From Turnera subulata (taxonomy: Eukaryota; Streptophyta; Magnoliopsida; Malpighiales; Passifloraceae): a stretch of 64,000 nucleotides of DNA. The position numbers were made by a program, and so were the translations under genes. Under the pieces are notes generated by a model that worked only from the letters and a program-made list of their open reading frames with translations, made no database searches and had not been told where the DNA came from. This document shows positions 12,161-23,323 of the stretch, in pieces. How positions within the stretch are numbered: the first letter of the stretch is position 1; every line of letters starts with the position of its first letter. The stretch is from the NCBI GenBank assembly GCA_028386065.3, contig JAKUCV010001129.1, positions 282,336 through 346,335 of the forward strand, in the 5' to 3' direction.

Positions 12161-12482
12161 CGGTGGAACACTATTATGCATGTGAATTACAATAATGCAG
12201 TTCGTCTGCATTACGGGCGAATCCGAACCGGACCATAAAATAACCGATACCTCCTTAGTTATTTTCCGGTGTGATTTTCCGAGAAATTCCGAAACCCGAA
12301 AAATACCAACTTAGGTTCGAAAAATCCGCGGGAAAATCACGAGCGCGGGAAAATTCTCGGTTTCGAAAAACGACTCCCGGTTTACCTTGAATTAATTACC
12401 CAAGATTAATTCAACAGTAAATCAAGGTAAATCGACTTCTACAGTCCCGGTAAAAATCCAAATTTTTACCCGGGCTGTTACA

Positions 12483-13242
12483 AAATTAATTAGAAGTTAC
12501 AATTACTAAAAATTACACTATAAATGTTAAAATTAACTAGAAGTTACAATTATTAATGAGCTTTTTTTTTATGAAACAATTATTATTATTATTAATGAGC
12601 TTGTAGTTGTATTGTTGCAAAACTAAGAGGGGTAAGGTCTCACATTTAAATTCCACTCTCAAAATTGATTGATATGAAAAAAAAATCAAATATAACACTT
12701 GTTCCCTCCATGTTCCCATATTTTTGTAAATATTGGATAACTTTTTCATTCAATGCAATCAAATATATCTTTCTCGGTATATATAATCAAACAATCATTC
12801 GCATTAAAAAATAAACAATCATTTAATATCTTTCCATATTTGGAAAAAATGAAACAATCGCATTTTATTTGTTAATATATTATTTCATTCAGTTAACGAA
12901 GGAAAAAAAGAGAGAAACAAAATACAATTGTGAATATATAAATTTTTTGGGGTTACTTATAAATTAAATATGAATGAATATGAATTCTTAAAAAATAAAA
13001 TGAATATGAACATTAGATAATACTTTAAAAAATTTGTTCATGACACTATGATCAAATTATTAGTTTTAATCATCTGTGAGTCCACTTGTCACATACGGAA
13101 CCTATAAAACCAAGATATGAATCCTTGTTTTTGAAGAAAACATGGAGCAGACCATATTAACAAGTGAAATATTAAAACTTTCACATGTAAACTAAAGAGA
13201 TAAGTTGAATGAGTGCCCAAGATAAATTATAGTAAAGGTAGA
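12483..13242. other. Interior of the hAT element between the two solo LTRs
   Basis: This is AT-rich sequence of about 760 bp with no coding potential. It is bounded by the TSD of copy B on the left (12483-12487) and the TSD of copy C on the right (13238-13242). I see no transposase motif. Confidence 0.7.
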
Positions 13243-16200
13243 TGAAGCGCCCCGACCCGTATTTACCGTACACAGTAAACACGTGCCGGAACTGTGACAA
13301 CCCATCCCAATGAAGCCCAACAGACAGCGTATAAAACAATAAACTGGCCAACGGCCCATATCAAAAACTGAAAACCGGCCCTTCGGCCCAACATAGAACT
13401 CGTCACCCGAACCCCGGGGACATCAACAACAACCATCCGGCCCAATGGCCCAACTACAACACAAGCACAGCAGAAAACTCAACAATATGCACAGCGGAAG
13501 ACTTATGACTCACATGACAACATATGCAAGGCCCAATGTAACTAATGGATCCGAGTCCTGTCCGAGGGTACGTTTCAGCTTGCCTGTACGTTCCTGCACT
13601 ACAAACAACTCATCCTACGGGATGAAACCCCGCAGGCGAGGGGTGAGTCCGAAGCGCTCACCGACGAAAGATAAACAGTGATATATAATCAACCATAATA
13701 CTTTCGAAATAAACACAACAATCACAACAATAAGCAAAAACTATCACATCGCAAGGATACTGCCATAACAACTAACACATACTACACGACAGAGGAATCC
13801 AACTCAAACAACACATCAGAGGAGACCAACACGAACAACACGATAGAGGAATCCTACTAAATCATATCAAAGCCAAGACCAAATGAATACTCATTAATTT
13901 TTATTACCAATTTTATCTTCCGGGCCCCGTCACTGGACAAGCTAGGGTCGTACCAGGTTATCAATTAATTCCGGATGCCAGGTCAAAGAACCAAACCAAA
14001 TCTTACCATACCGGGACCATGTCCCAAATTACCAAATCACACCGGGTTCAACAACCCAAAATACCATACCGGGATCAACATCCCAAAACTGGATATTCGG
14101 TATATCCGAACCATTGGGTATTCGGTATACCCCAACCACAGGCATCAACATGCCAACCGGATATTCGGTATATCCGAACCACTGGGTATTTGGTATACCT
14201 CATGCCAACCGGATATTCGGTATATCCGAACCACTGGGTATTTGGTATACCCTAACCACAGGCAACAAGCCTAACGGATATTTGGTATATCCGAACCACT
14301 GGGTATTTGGTATACCCTAACCACAGGCATCAACATGCCAACCAAATCAAGTAACCAGACCAAGTAACCGACCATAGAATCCCAAAATTAATTTTCAAAC
14401 CATCGGGTCGTACCACTACTTCCCACATACATCATCATCTCATATCAATTCCAACTTCCAATTTCCAATCTCAATTATCCACAGTCAATAGTTTATTCCA
14501 ATTATCCAATCACAACACTGTCTACCGTCATCAATCACAATATCCATAACAGTCAAACAATTATCCAATTTCCTATTAGCTCAAGTTACACAACAGGCCA
14601 ATCCTTCATCAGTTTCATAACATCAATTACTCACAGTCCAACATCAATCACAACACAGTTTCCAATAAACCAACAACAGTCATACAACGGTTCAATCAAG
14701 CAAATCAACATCATAGCAACAACAACAACAAACATAACAGTCAAATATCCGACAATGACCCTCTCAGTAGTTCATTCAAACAACAAAACACACAATTATC
14801 CACATTGACCAGTTCATCATTATTCTCAACACAATATCGCAAATCCAATATCACAGTCTAAGATCAACAACAACGACAACATCTTAGCAGTCAATCAACC
14901 AACAGTAATCATCTCAGCAGTTCAATCAATCAACAAAGCAAACACAGTATTACGGGCACATATCAAGGGTTATCCATCCTCACCTTGGCCGATTACTCAA
15001 CTCTGTAGACAATGACCGGTCCCAAGCCGGCTCCTCGGAAGACTACCCGATATCAAACCTATACAACAAGACAACATGCTCACTTAAATACACATAATTG
15101 GTATGCTATGATGCCATAAATTGTAAATTAAACTCCCCTCAGTTATACGTTATCATCTCCATAAGATTATTTTACTTGTCGAATCATAATTACCAAATAT
15201 TATTATTTTATCTTTTTCCCAAAAAGATATTATCATATATACTTAGTGAAATATTTCTCAGAATATACGATGTCATATTTATTTCCAAAAAATTTCATAA
15301 TATGTATACCCCTATAATAATTTTTCAAAGGGAATTCATTTTATAATTACATTTTCTCGAAATAATGTTAGTTACGTCTTTTTTTCCAGTAGTATATATT
15401 CATATACTTCTTATATATAGATATATATATATATATTTCAAAATACTATAACTCATATTTACCATTTTATTATTAAATTGACCATACATAGTTACTTTAA
15501 TTTTCCAAGATAATATATTGAAGTAATTATTTCCTAAAACATAACCATATACTAGGTATATGCATTTTCCAGAAATTATATAATTTACAAAACCTTATGT
15601 ATATATTTATTTACCAGAATTATAGTTATATATCTATAGTTTTTTTATTTATTATTATTATTATATTTATTATATTTTTTTTTAACTGGACTGGGCCAGC
15701 CCATAATAGCCCAAGAGTCAGCCCAGAGAACCAACCCAGGTCAACACAGCCCAGCGCCCAAATCCTAAACCCAAGCCCTTATCCACTCAAGCCCAAAATC
15801 GAGCCCAAACTACAAACCAGCCCACAAGCTCTAACCCATCAACTAAACCCTACCCAACCCAGTCAATCAAGCCGGGTCAACCCACGACCCGCGACCACAT
15901 CTGGGTCGTGCTCACAACCCGCTTCCTCACCTTGGTCCTGCAGAAGGTGGCGTCGCGTGAGGAGGAACGTGGCGGCTGGGGATGATGGCATCGGGGAAAG
16001 GCTGCGGCGAGGAGGACAGCGTCGCCAGCTTGCTTGGTCGGGCTTGACGGCGGCGGTTCCCAGCAGAGGAGGAAGGAAGGCAACGGGCGGCGTGGCTACA
16101 GGCGGCGGCAGCGGCAAGGAAGGGAGGAGAAGAAGAGGAAGCAGGGGAGAGGAGGTGGGTGGCAGTGCGTGGTGGTGACGACTCGGTGGCAGCACGCGCG

Positions 16201-16877
16201 TGGGGTCGTCGGTGGTGATTGTGGTCGAGGTGAAGGTGAGCGAGAAGGCAACGGTGGTGTTGCGTGGTGGCGGCCGGCAGTAGTAGGGAGGAAGGAGGCA
16301 AGGAGATGGTGGTAGTGGTGGCGGTCTGCTTAGTAACGGTGTTGCTGGTGGTGGATGTGTTGTGGGTATTTGTTGGTTCGGTGGATGGTGATGTGTGGGT
16401 TATGTATTGTTTCTCTCTTTTTTTTTTCTCTCAGGTTTGCAGGGAGAAGAAACGCAGAAGAAGAAAAGATGGCAGAGAAGATGAAAATGAAGTGATGGTA
16501 GTGTACTGGTGCAGAGGTAGGCAGAAAATCACGGGAAAGAGAAAAAGAAACAAGGAAGGTCACGGGTAAAGAAGAAAAAGAAAACAAAGTGGTTCACAGG
16601 TGAAACAGGGAAGGGCGGCTGCGTGACTCAATCACGCAGTCGTGTCCCGACCGGACCAGAAAATAACTGTAATACCCCCTTAGTTATTTTCCGGTGTGAT
16701 TTTCCGAGAAATTCCGAAACCCGAAAAATACCAACTTAGTTCCGAAAAACTCTCGGTTCCGAAAAACGACTCCCGATTTACCTTGAATTAATTACCCAAG
16801 ATTAATTCAACAGTAAATCACGGTAAATAGACTTTTACAGTCCCGGTAAAAATCCAAATTTTACCCGGGCTGTTACA
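13243..16877. repeat. Solo LTR (copy C), TSD GTAGA, full length
   Basis: This is the complete reference copy of the family: 3635 bp, starting TGAAGCGCCCCGACCCGTATT and ending CCCGGGCTGTTACA. GTAGA duplications lie at 13238-13242 and 16878-16882. In order it holds a conserved 5' block, dyad-containing tandem repeats (14091-14340), a CA-rich region, an AT-rich region (15100-15680), a GCCC-rich block (15690-15900), a G-rich block (15930-16330), a short pyrimidine tract and a conserved 3' block with the dyad CCCGGTAAAAA...TTTTACCCGGG. No primer-binding site, polypurine tract or pol domain is seen. LTRs this long occur in some plant Gypsy lineages, but the lineage cannot be decided without an internal region. 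Confidence 0.9.
14091..14340. repeat. Tandem repeats (about 4 units of 50-70 bp) with internal dyads
   Basis: Four units each begin GGATATTCGGTATATCC (one has TTTGG) and continue with GGGTATTTGGTATACC, followed by a variable CACAGGCATCAACATGCCAACC linker. Both heads are imperfect inverted repeats, so each unit could form two small hairpins or bind dimeric proteins. The same unit opens this window (1-60) in copy A. The frames translating as YPNHWVFGIP-type repeats are a by-product of the DNA repeat. Confidence 0.85.
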
Positions 16878-16882
16878 GTAGA

Positions 16883-18019
16883 CTCGTAATATTCCTAAAT
16901 TAAAAAGAAGACTCGTAATTAATAGTAATGAAAGACATTAAATGTAAAATTACTCCTATCACAACTCATATTGGAAACATACCCAATTAGCCCTACATAA
17001 AATACTATTGCAATCTCAGTGTAGGCAAAATAAGGAAATGAGAATTTTGGGGCTAAAACTTAGTAGGCTAATATTTTATTATTGGAAACCAGTGTAGTCA
17101 CCTGTCTACGGTGACTACACCGTGTATCCGTCTCTGAACCCAGGTGCCGGTGGTTGATTGGTTTACACCAAAAATATGCAATGGATTTGGGCTACGTACT
17201 GGCCTAAGAGGCTGCCTCCTATGCAATGACCTAACTGCCATTGTAGCAGCAACAGAAAATGAAGTTGCCGCTTGGATTTGATCATACTTTTTTTTTTTTT
17301 TTCTGATGGTGTGTTTAAAGGCGGCTATTGGAAGGCAAACTGTAAATGTGCACTTTGTACAGTTACAAACTGTACTGGGCAGAATATTGCTGACTTTGAG
17401 AGGTTGATTTCCTGTTCGATACGTGGCCTAAATGATAGAAAATAATTAAATAATTCATATAGTAGCTAGCAGCAAATCACGCAAAACGAAGAGAGATCCA
17501 ACGAATCCATGGTTGGTGGAGAATTACTATGACAGATCAAGACTATCTTGTCCAGACTTCCAGAAAGAGTGATATGATCACCTACCCCCACACTTTTGGT
17601 GTCATGTGTCTGTATACGCTCTGTTGAAATCAAATAATCATGGTCGTCGGAATTTAATAATCCTTCCTGTAAGCAGATATTATGGGCATGTTCCAGTTAA
17701 TTGGACAATAACAGTTCATAAAGAAATACGGGGTACGTAATAGTCCATGTTCAATAGGAGCTGATATTTGGAAACTGCATGATTCTTCTTTTTTTAACAC
17801 TTTAACTCTTTGTTGGCACTTAATAATCTCAATCAATAACCCCCAGGGGTCATGCAGAAAATTTTATAATATATTATCTCCTCAGTAGCTATATATATGT
17901 ACGCTGCTGCAACATTTCTTCATAAAGCACTCACTTACAGAGCCTATTTTGTTGACGTTTTAAAAAAATACAGAGCCTACTTTGCTCCCTGTTCGCATCT
18001 CTTCCTCTTGTTTGATCTC
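16883..18019. other. hAT right end and upstream region of BAHD copy 2
   Basis: 16883-17136 completes the hAT element. 17145-17880 has no recognisable gene; it contains a poly-T run at about 17288-17302. From about 17880 (CTCCTCAGTAGCTATATAT) onward the sequence is similar to the flank upstream of BAHD copy 1, including the in-frame stretch before the ATG, and so belongs to the duplicated unit. Confidence 0.6.
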
Positions 18020-19468
18020 ATGGCGTCAACCCACAACATAAAGCTACTTGAGATCTGCAGAGTCACGCCATCCTCTGTCTCAACCGAGTCATCCACCGTG
18101 TTATCTCTGCCCCTCACATTTTTTGACATTTACTACCTCAAATTCCCGCCGGTTAAGCGCATCTTCTTCTATGAACTTACTGATTCAATTACCCCTAGTT
18201 TCTTCAACTCGGTGATCCTCCCCAAACTCAAGTATACCCTCTCCATCACTCTTTCTCATTTCATTCCTATTGCAGGCAACCTTACGTGGCCTGCAGATGC
18301 CGCAAAGCCCATCATTCTCTACACTCCAAATGATGGTGTTTCACTCACAGTTGCCGAGTCTAATGCCGACTTTGACCATCTTGCGAGCAATCAAACCCAC
18401 GATGCTGTTGAATCACAACCTTATGTGCCTCATTTGTCAACATCTGATGCTACAGCATCTATACTTGCACTGCAGATCACTTTCTTCCCAACTAAAGGAT
18501 TTAGCATTGGCTATGCTATTAACCACGCTGTTCTTGATGGTAGAAGCATAGCCATGTTCATGAAAGCATGGGCATATATATGCAAAGAATACGAGGAGGA
18601 AGATAAGATTCACAATCACCCTATGCTGCCACATGAATTAACTCCATTTTTTGATCGCGCTGTTGTTCAGGATCCTGAAGGGCTTGATATTGAATACATA
18701 AGGAACTGGTCTGGGATAAAGTGGGCAGGATTGGATGCCAATCCAAGAAACTTGAAGCTGGTGTCCTCTGCAGGAGTTGCAGGTAGCACAGTGCATTCAA
18801 CATTCAACTTGTCTAGCAAAGACATAATGAAACTCAGGCAGTGGACAGAGTCTCAATGGGGTTTGGTCTCGAAAGAGAAAGACATAGATCATCAGACAGA
18901 GCAGCCCCATTTGTCCACGTTTGTACTTGCATATGCATATACACTAGTTTGCTTGGTCAAAGCAAGGGGCATAGAGAGTGAAAGAAAGATTCTATACGGA
19001 TTTTCCGCAGACTGCAGAACCCGTTTAGTCCCTCCTATACCTGTTAATTATTTTGGTAACTGTGTTGGTGCCTTTGGTGTGTTTACAGAAGCAAAAGCTC
19101 TGAAGGAAGATGATGGATTTGTCTTTGTAGTGAGCAGTCTCACTGAGCTGATCAAAGGGTTAGAGAAATGTGTCCTTGAGGGAGCAAAAGAGAAGCTAGC
19201 CAAGTACATGAGTGTGGAACCAGGTACAGCAGACATCATTTGGGTTGCTGGGTCTAACCGGCTTGGAGTTTATGAGGTAGATTTCGGGTGGGGGAGGCCA
19301 AAGAAGGTGGAGATTGCTTCCATAGAGAGCAATGGTATTTCCATGACCGAGAGCAAATATGGAGCAGGTGGAGTTGAGATTGGTGTAGTTCTGAAGCAAA
19401 ATGTGATGGAGATATTTAATTGTCTATTTATAACTGGCCTTCAAGATGTGCACTCTACAATAATTTAA
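18020..19468 (+). CDS. BAHD acyltransferase, anthocyanin/phenolic-glucoside malonyltransferase-like (copy 2)
   Basis: This is an intronless gene of 482 residues, starting MASTHN at the position matching copy 1. HxxxD reads HAVLD (His169-Asp173) and DFGWG is at 421-425; the clade motif YFGNC is also intact. It is highly similar to copy 1 along almost the whole length, with a 5-residue insertion near residue 24 (ESSTV). It ends ...CLFITGLQDVHSTII, probably the native C-terminus, since the equivalent end of copy 1 looks replaced. Family knowledge predicts cytosolic transfer of malonyl (or another short acyl group) from CoA to a phenolic glycoside. The acceptor is not readable from sequence. It is the direct tandem duplicate of copy 1, pushed about 10 kb away by transposons. 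Confidence 0.92.
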   Translation: MASTHNIKLLEICRVTPSSVSTESSTVLSLPLTFFDIYYLKFPPVKRIFFYELTDSITPSFFNSVILPKLKYTLSITLSHFIPIAGNLTWPADAAKPIILYTPNDGVSLTVAESNADFDHLASNQTHDAVESQPYVPHLSTSDATASILALQITFFPTKGFSIGYAINHAVLDGRSIAMFMKAWAYICKEYEEEDKIHNHPMLPHELTPFFDRAVVQDPEGLDIEYIRNWSGIKWAGLDANPRNLKLVSSAGVAGSTVHSTFNLSSKDIMKLRQWTESQWGLVSKEKDIDHQTEQPHLSTFVLAYAYTLVCLVKARGIESERKILYGFSADCRTRLVPPIPVNYFGNCVGAFGVFTEAKALKEDDGFVFVVSSLTELIKGLEKCVLEGAKEKLAKYMSVEPGTADIIWVAGSNRLGVYEVDFGWGRPKKVEIASIESNGISMTESKYGAGGVEIGVVLKQNVMEIFNCLFITGLQDVHSTII

Positions 19469-20171
19469 TTCCTGCACTGTTGTTCAAAGACTAGATATGA
19501 AGAACAGAAATAAAGCATTTTGAAAATAGAGTATGCTCCATTAAATGTTGTGATTTCATTAGACCTTAACAATGTTGGTATTCTTTGTTAAGATTTTGCA
19601 TGGAACTTATTTTTAACATATCGTCAAGGGAGAATTTCCCTTTGACGAGTCTAAATCATTAGGAAATCTAAGAAGTAAGGTAAGGGAAAGACTCCTTCAC
19701 GAACCTGACTTCTCACCGCAGTTTCCCAAAGCTCGTCCTATGACTCGTTCTCTTGACAAGCAGGCCCGTAGTTTGGAATAATTAGCTCGCAGCATATAAC
19801 AAACGAAAATTAACACATCAGGCTTCTGTTTGCTCCATTTTGCTGCTGCAACTCATTTTTCTGGTTACCCCAGGTGTATCAACCTAACCAAGATCTTCTG
19901 CAACTTCAAAGTTCAGGAACTGAAGGGGTGTGTTTCCTTGTACATCGCAAAAATAGAGCAAAGCAATTCTCAGCATATTTCTGATTAAACCCTCAAGTCA
20001 GTTGCAACCCGCAAGGCTATTGATGCGAAAACATTGATTTTAATCAGAACTATATATTTTATCCTACAAAACAAAAAGTATAAGAAGTAGAGCAAAGCAA
20101 ACTGAAGCAGATGCAACAAGAGTCTTTTATCAAATATCAGAAGCTATGAAGAGAAGAGATCTTTCACTAGA
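19469..20171. other. Intergenic region, no feature recognised
   Basis: This holds the probable 3' UTR of BAHD copy 2 (AATAAAG at about 19508) and, on the other strand, the 3' UTR of the CHORD-like gene. Nothing else stands out. Confidence 0.5.
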
Positions 20172-20973
20172 TCAGTCATCATAAGAGGAATGAGGAGCAG
20201 CAGTACATCCAGGGTCAAAGGGGTCTTCAGAGCCACAGCAATGCCAGTATTGAAAAACTTGGCCAGAGTCAGGAGTGTTCATGGTGCCTCCACTGTATAC
20301 ACTCTCAAATTTCCTCTTTGTTTCACCTAAGAGAGATACTCAGTCCCGGTCAGAATATAACCCGCCAACCAAGATCCCAACAAGAAATCAGGAAACAAAT
20401 TAAACCCAACTGAATCACAAACTGCCATAACCAACATTTTAATGCAAAACATGTTGGTCCAAAATCACAAACGAACGAACATAACACAACACAATAATGA
20501 GCTTCTTTTCCTATCTCTTGAAAAGAGAAACTAATAGCAGTCCACCAATAAACAGTCACAGATCATTTGGGACAGGTTTGCAGCATGAAAATGAGCAAGA
20601 GGGTCACATTCCTCCCATCCAATTAGCACAACAAAAAGCATAATTCTCCCTCCAATCAAGTTTTACTACATGGGATAAAGTCGTTGAAGTTACCTCCAAA
20701 ATGGGCAGTGTGAAAGCGACAAGCTCGAGGGTGATTGAGAGAAGGGTCGAATTGGGTTTTGCAATTCTTGCATGTTCTGAGACTCTGGTTCTCGATTCTG
20801 TCGGGGCTTATTGAGCAGCGAACTGAAGTCAAACTTGGCTTCACGATGGTGGTACTGGTGGGCATTAAAGACCTTTTCTGAATTTGACGAGTAAACGATG
20901 CGCTTTGGTGGAGAGAAGAAGCGCAGCGAGGAAGAAGAAGTGTACTACTCCCGGGAAGAAGAGCGAAAGCCAT
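20172..20973 (-). CDS. Plastid-targeted CHORD-like zinc-binding protein
   Basis: The two exons, complement(20694..20973) and complement(20172..20326), join with a GT-AG intron at phase 1 to give 144 residues. Residues 1-60 are rich in Ser, Thr, Arg and Leu with few acidic residues, like a chloroplast transit peptide. The rest has the spacing of Cys and His seen in CHORD-type zinc domains: CKNC (69-72), N80, CRFH (85-88), then WHCC and a final C...PH near the C-terminus. CHORD domains bind two zinc ions and act in protein-interaction modules, but the role of this small plastid version is not known to me. It is divergent to the EAF gene, whose ATG lies 285 bp away. Confidence 0.8.
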
Positions 20974-21258
20974 GGAAATGTGAATACTTGGGCCTGCCAA
21001 CCAATTCCAAAGCACCAAAGTTTCTAGTATTTGTTTTGACACGCTGGAAATTCTGCATAACCGAATAATAACCGCTTTAAAAATACAAGTAGCACGGTTA
21101 CCGCCATCCGTTTGCAAATGACCAAACTGTCCCTTACTTGCAAAATTTCCCCCAATTCTTCTTGCAACTCAATCTGCGTAAACCCTAGAATTTGATGGTT
21201 CTCAATTCCGTCTTGTACGATCATAACGAGGTCAATTGCGTTCAAGAATTGACGAGAA
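20974..21258. promoter_or_regulatory. Divergent promoter between CHORD-like gene and EAF
   Basis: Only 285 bp separate the two start codons. The interval contains TGGGCC at 20989-20994 (site II type, bound by TCP factors in plants), CCAAT-like sequence just after it, and a telo-box AAACCCTA at 21180-21187. The site II plus telo-box pair is a known signature of plant housekeeping genes tied to growth and organelle or ribosome biogenesis. The motifs are seen; joint regulation of both genes is inference. Confidence 0.65.
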
Positions 21259-23323
21259 ATGGGCAGCAGCAACCAAGAGCCCGATACAGCTCCGGAGTCG
21301 GATCGCTGGTACAATATAAGCCTGGGCTCTTCCTTCAAAACCCACCATAAGCCTCCCCCTCCAAAGTTCTGCACTTTACGTTGTAAGTATCATTTATAAA
21401 CCCAACCCACTTCCAATTTCTTTTCTTTACTACTTTTCACAAAAAAAAACATTCTTTTCTTTTCTTCTCTACACAAACTTATTATAGTTGTGCTCGTGTA
21501 AGAGTATTGATTTTTTTTTTTCTTCTCTTTTGTTTTCCCGCTAGATAAGTTTAAACCGGCTTCAGTTGATAAGAGCCAACCGGGGTCACTACACAAGGGC
21601 AAGGATAACAAGGTTACTGTGGAATACAAGAACAACCAGCAGGGGAAGCCCAATGTGATTTTCGAGGGTGTAAGTGAAGATTACAAGGAAAATGATGCGG
21701 TCCTGTTCTTTGATGGGGAGACCTTTCGCCTGGAACGGCTGCACCGTGCGGTGAAGCGATTGAGACATGTCAGGCTTATTGGCGAGTCTGCTGCTGCGGC
21801 TGCTACTACAGCCACAGCGACATTGGTTGTGCCACCACCACCACCACCTGAAATGCATGCGTCACCTGTTGGTGTTGGAGCAAATTTACAGTCTGCAGAC
21901 AAAGAAATAGCTCAAGAGATGCCAGTGAGTAACTCTTTTGTTGCTTTCTGCGTTTCCTCTTTATGGTATTGACATGGATGTCTGAAAAGGAGCAAGGAAG
22001 ATTTCTGGTTTTCGGGGAAATGGCTGAAACTAGGAAAGCAGTCATATCTTCTGTTGACAGAATACTCTTTTGAACTTATCAACTTTTAGTACAACTAGGT
22101 TTCTCTTAGAGGGCTTTATTGGCAATCTTGTCCATGTTTTTCAGTCTATCATGTTCTCTGTAATTGTACAGGCGCAGACAGAGCAGATTGGCACGGATGA
22201 TGTGGCACAGCCAGAGCATTTTGGCATGGATGATATGGAGGCGTTAGGTATGGTTCCTTATTCAGTAATGAACGCTAGTGTATATGCTCTTTTTTTTTGG
22301 ATACTTGTCGATGTTGAAGGCGGGACTCGAACGTGATACCTCACCCCTCTTGCTTTTGTAAGAATACCAATTCGTTAGTATATATGCTCTTAACAGCAGT
22401 TATGAGTTGATGATCAAATATGAAATGGTCGCTAGACCTGTAATTTTGAATGACTGGCAGAACTCCTTTCTAGCTAGAGATTGTACCAATTCCCTTTCTC
22501 TGTGTTATCACCTAGATTTGACATCTATGTTGGATGCTTGTACCTGGATCCTACGAGTTCTCTGTTACCAATGAACCTTAATTACCTCAGACATGGGGCT
22601 TGCAGTGAGTTCTTTCGAGTATAAGCTGATTAAAGTAATCTGATGCAGATTTTTGAAGGAAAATAAAGATGTATTACTATCTTACCCTAATCGATTTTGC
22701 TAGATTTTCCTGAAAAAGGAAGTCTTGTTTCTCCAAACTGATTGCAGTTCGAGTTGTTGAGGAAACTTTGAACTGAATTGAATTTAATAAACTTGTCCTG
22801 CGTATTTCCTACACCCGTCTCTCTCCTTTTTTTTTATTAATTATGTTGCAGTGACTAACTCGTTTTTGTCTTTAACCTGGTTGCAGAATGTAAAGTTGAT
22901 CAAAGTGTTGACCATCAATTTGTTCCTTCGGATCCACCTACCGCGGAAGCAGAATTAAACAATGTGGATGCACTCAATGATGATAGTATTGGTGGTGAAA
23001 CAGCTAACAGAGAGAGTGTTTCTGGAAAAGGGTCACGTCCTTGTCTTGACATTGATATTAACTTACCACATCAAGCAGATACAGATGATGAGATTGCAGA
23101 CGTGGATATCAGTGATGAAGAAACTGATAAGGGCCCCAATGCTGCTGAAGCCCTCAGAGCTCAGGTGAATGCAGAAGGCAGGAAGGAGCAATCATCAAGC
23201 TCGAGTAGGAGCAGTAGCAGTGGTAGCGACAGTGACACCAGTGATAGCGAGAGTGGCAGTGGGACTGAGAGTAGTAGCAGTGGTAGTGACAGCAGTGATG
23301 GCGACTCCATTGTCTCTATATAA
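21259..23323 (+). CDS. ELL-associated factor (EAF) homologue, transcription elongation
   Basis: The four exons 21259-21382, 21545-21924, 22172-22247 and 22887-23323 join in frame for 338 residues. The N-terminal ~100 residues match the EAF domain: a RWYNISLGSSF start, then YKFKPASVD at the exon 1-2 junction, then NVIFEGVSEDYKENDAVLFFDG and a basic LERLHRAVKRLRHVR segment. The C-terminal half is acidic and low-complexity, ending in a Ser/Asp/Gly-rich tail of about 50 residues, as in animal EAFs, where such a region activates transcription. In animals EAF binds ELL within elongation complexes on RNA polymerase II; a nuclear role is expected here too. The middle has an Ala/Thr and poly-Pro stretch. 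The divergent neighbour is the CHORD-like gene. Confidence 0.88.

Larger units (their letters stand above)
9772..12482. repeat. Solo LTR (copy B), TSD AAATT, contains assembly gap
   Basis: It begins TGAAACGCCCCGACCCGTATT and ends CCCGGGCTGTTACA, giving the usual TG...CA ends. Five-base duplications AAATT flank it (9767-9771 and 12483-12487). It contains the same ordered blocks as copy C (13243-16877), with a longer pyrimidine tract at about 11870-12150. No internal retroelement domain or second LTR is present, so I read it as a solo LTR left by recombination. The 521 N at 10238-10758 hide part of it, so its true length is uncertain. Confidence 0.88.
9672..17136. mobile_element. hAT-type non-autonomous transposon, carrying two nested solo LTRs
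   Basis: The left end begins CAGGGACGGATCCA; the right end, reverse-complemented, begins CAGAGACGGATACA. An exact 8-bp duplication AACCCAGG flanks the pair (9664-9671 and 17137-17144), as expected of the hAT superfamily. Short subterminal phrases also match (CAGTGTAGGCAAAA at about 9698 and at about 17019). Removing the two LTR insertions and their duplications leaves about 1.1 kb of element, with no transposase frame visible in the surviving segments 9672-9771, 12483-13242 and 16883-17136. Assignment to hAT rests on the TIR and TSD, not on a coding domain. Confidence 0.85.

Noticed and set aside
11849..12238. Phe-rich frame resembling a membrane protein
   Set aside because: It translates a polypyrimidine tract; the hydrophobicity is a by-product of T-rich codons.
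13975..14320. Repetitive peptide frames (YPNHWVFGIP-type)
   Set aside because: They are the translation of the DNA tandem repeat in the LTR in several frames; no start context or conservation at protein level is visible.
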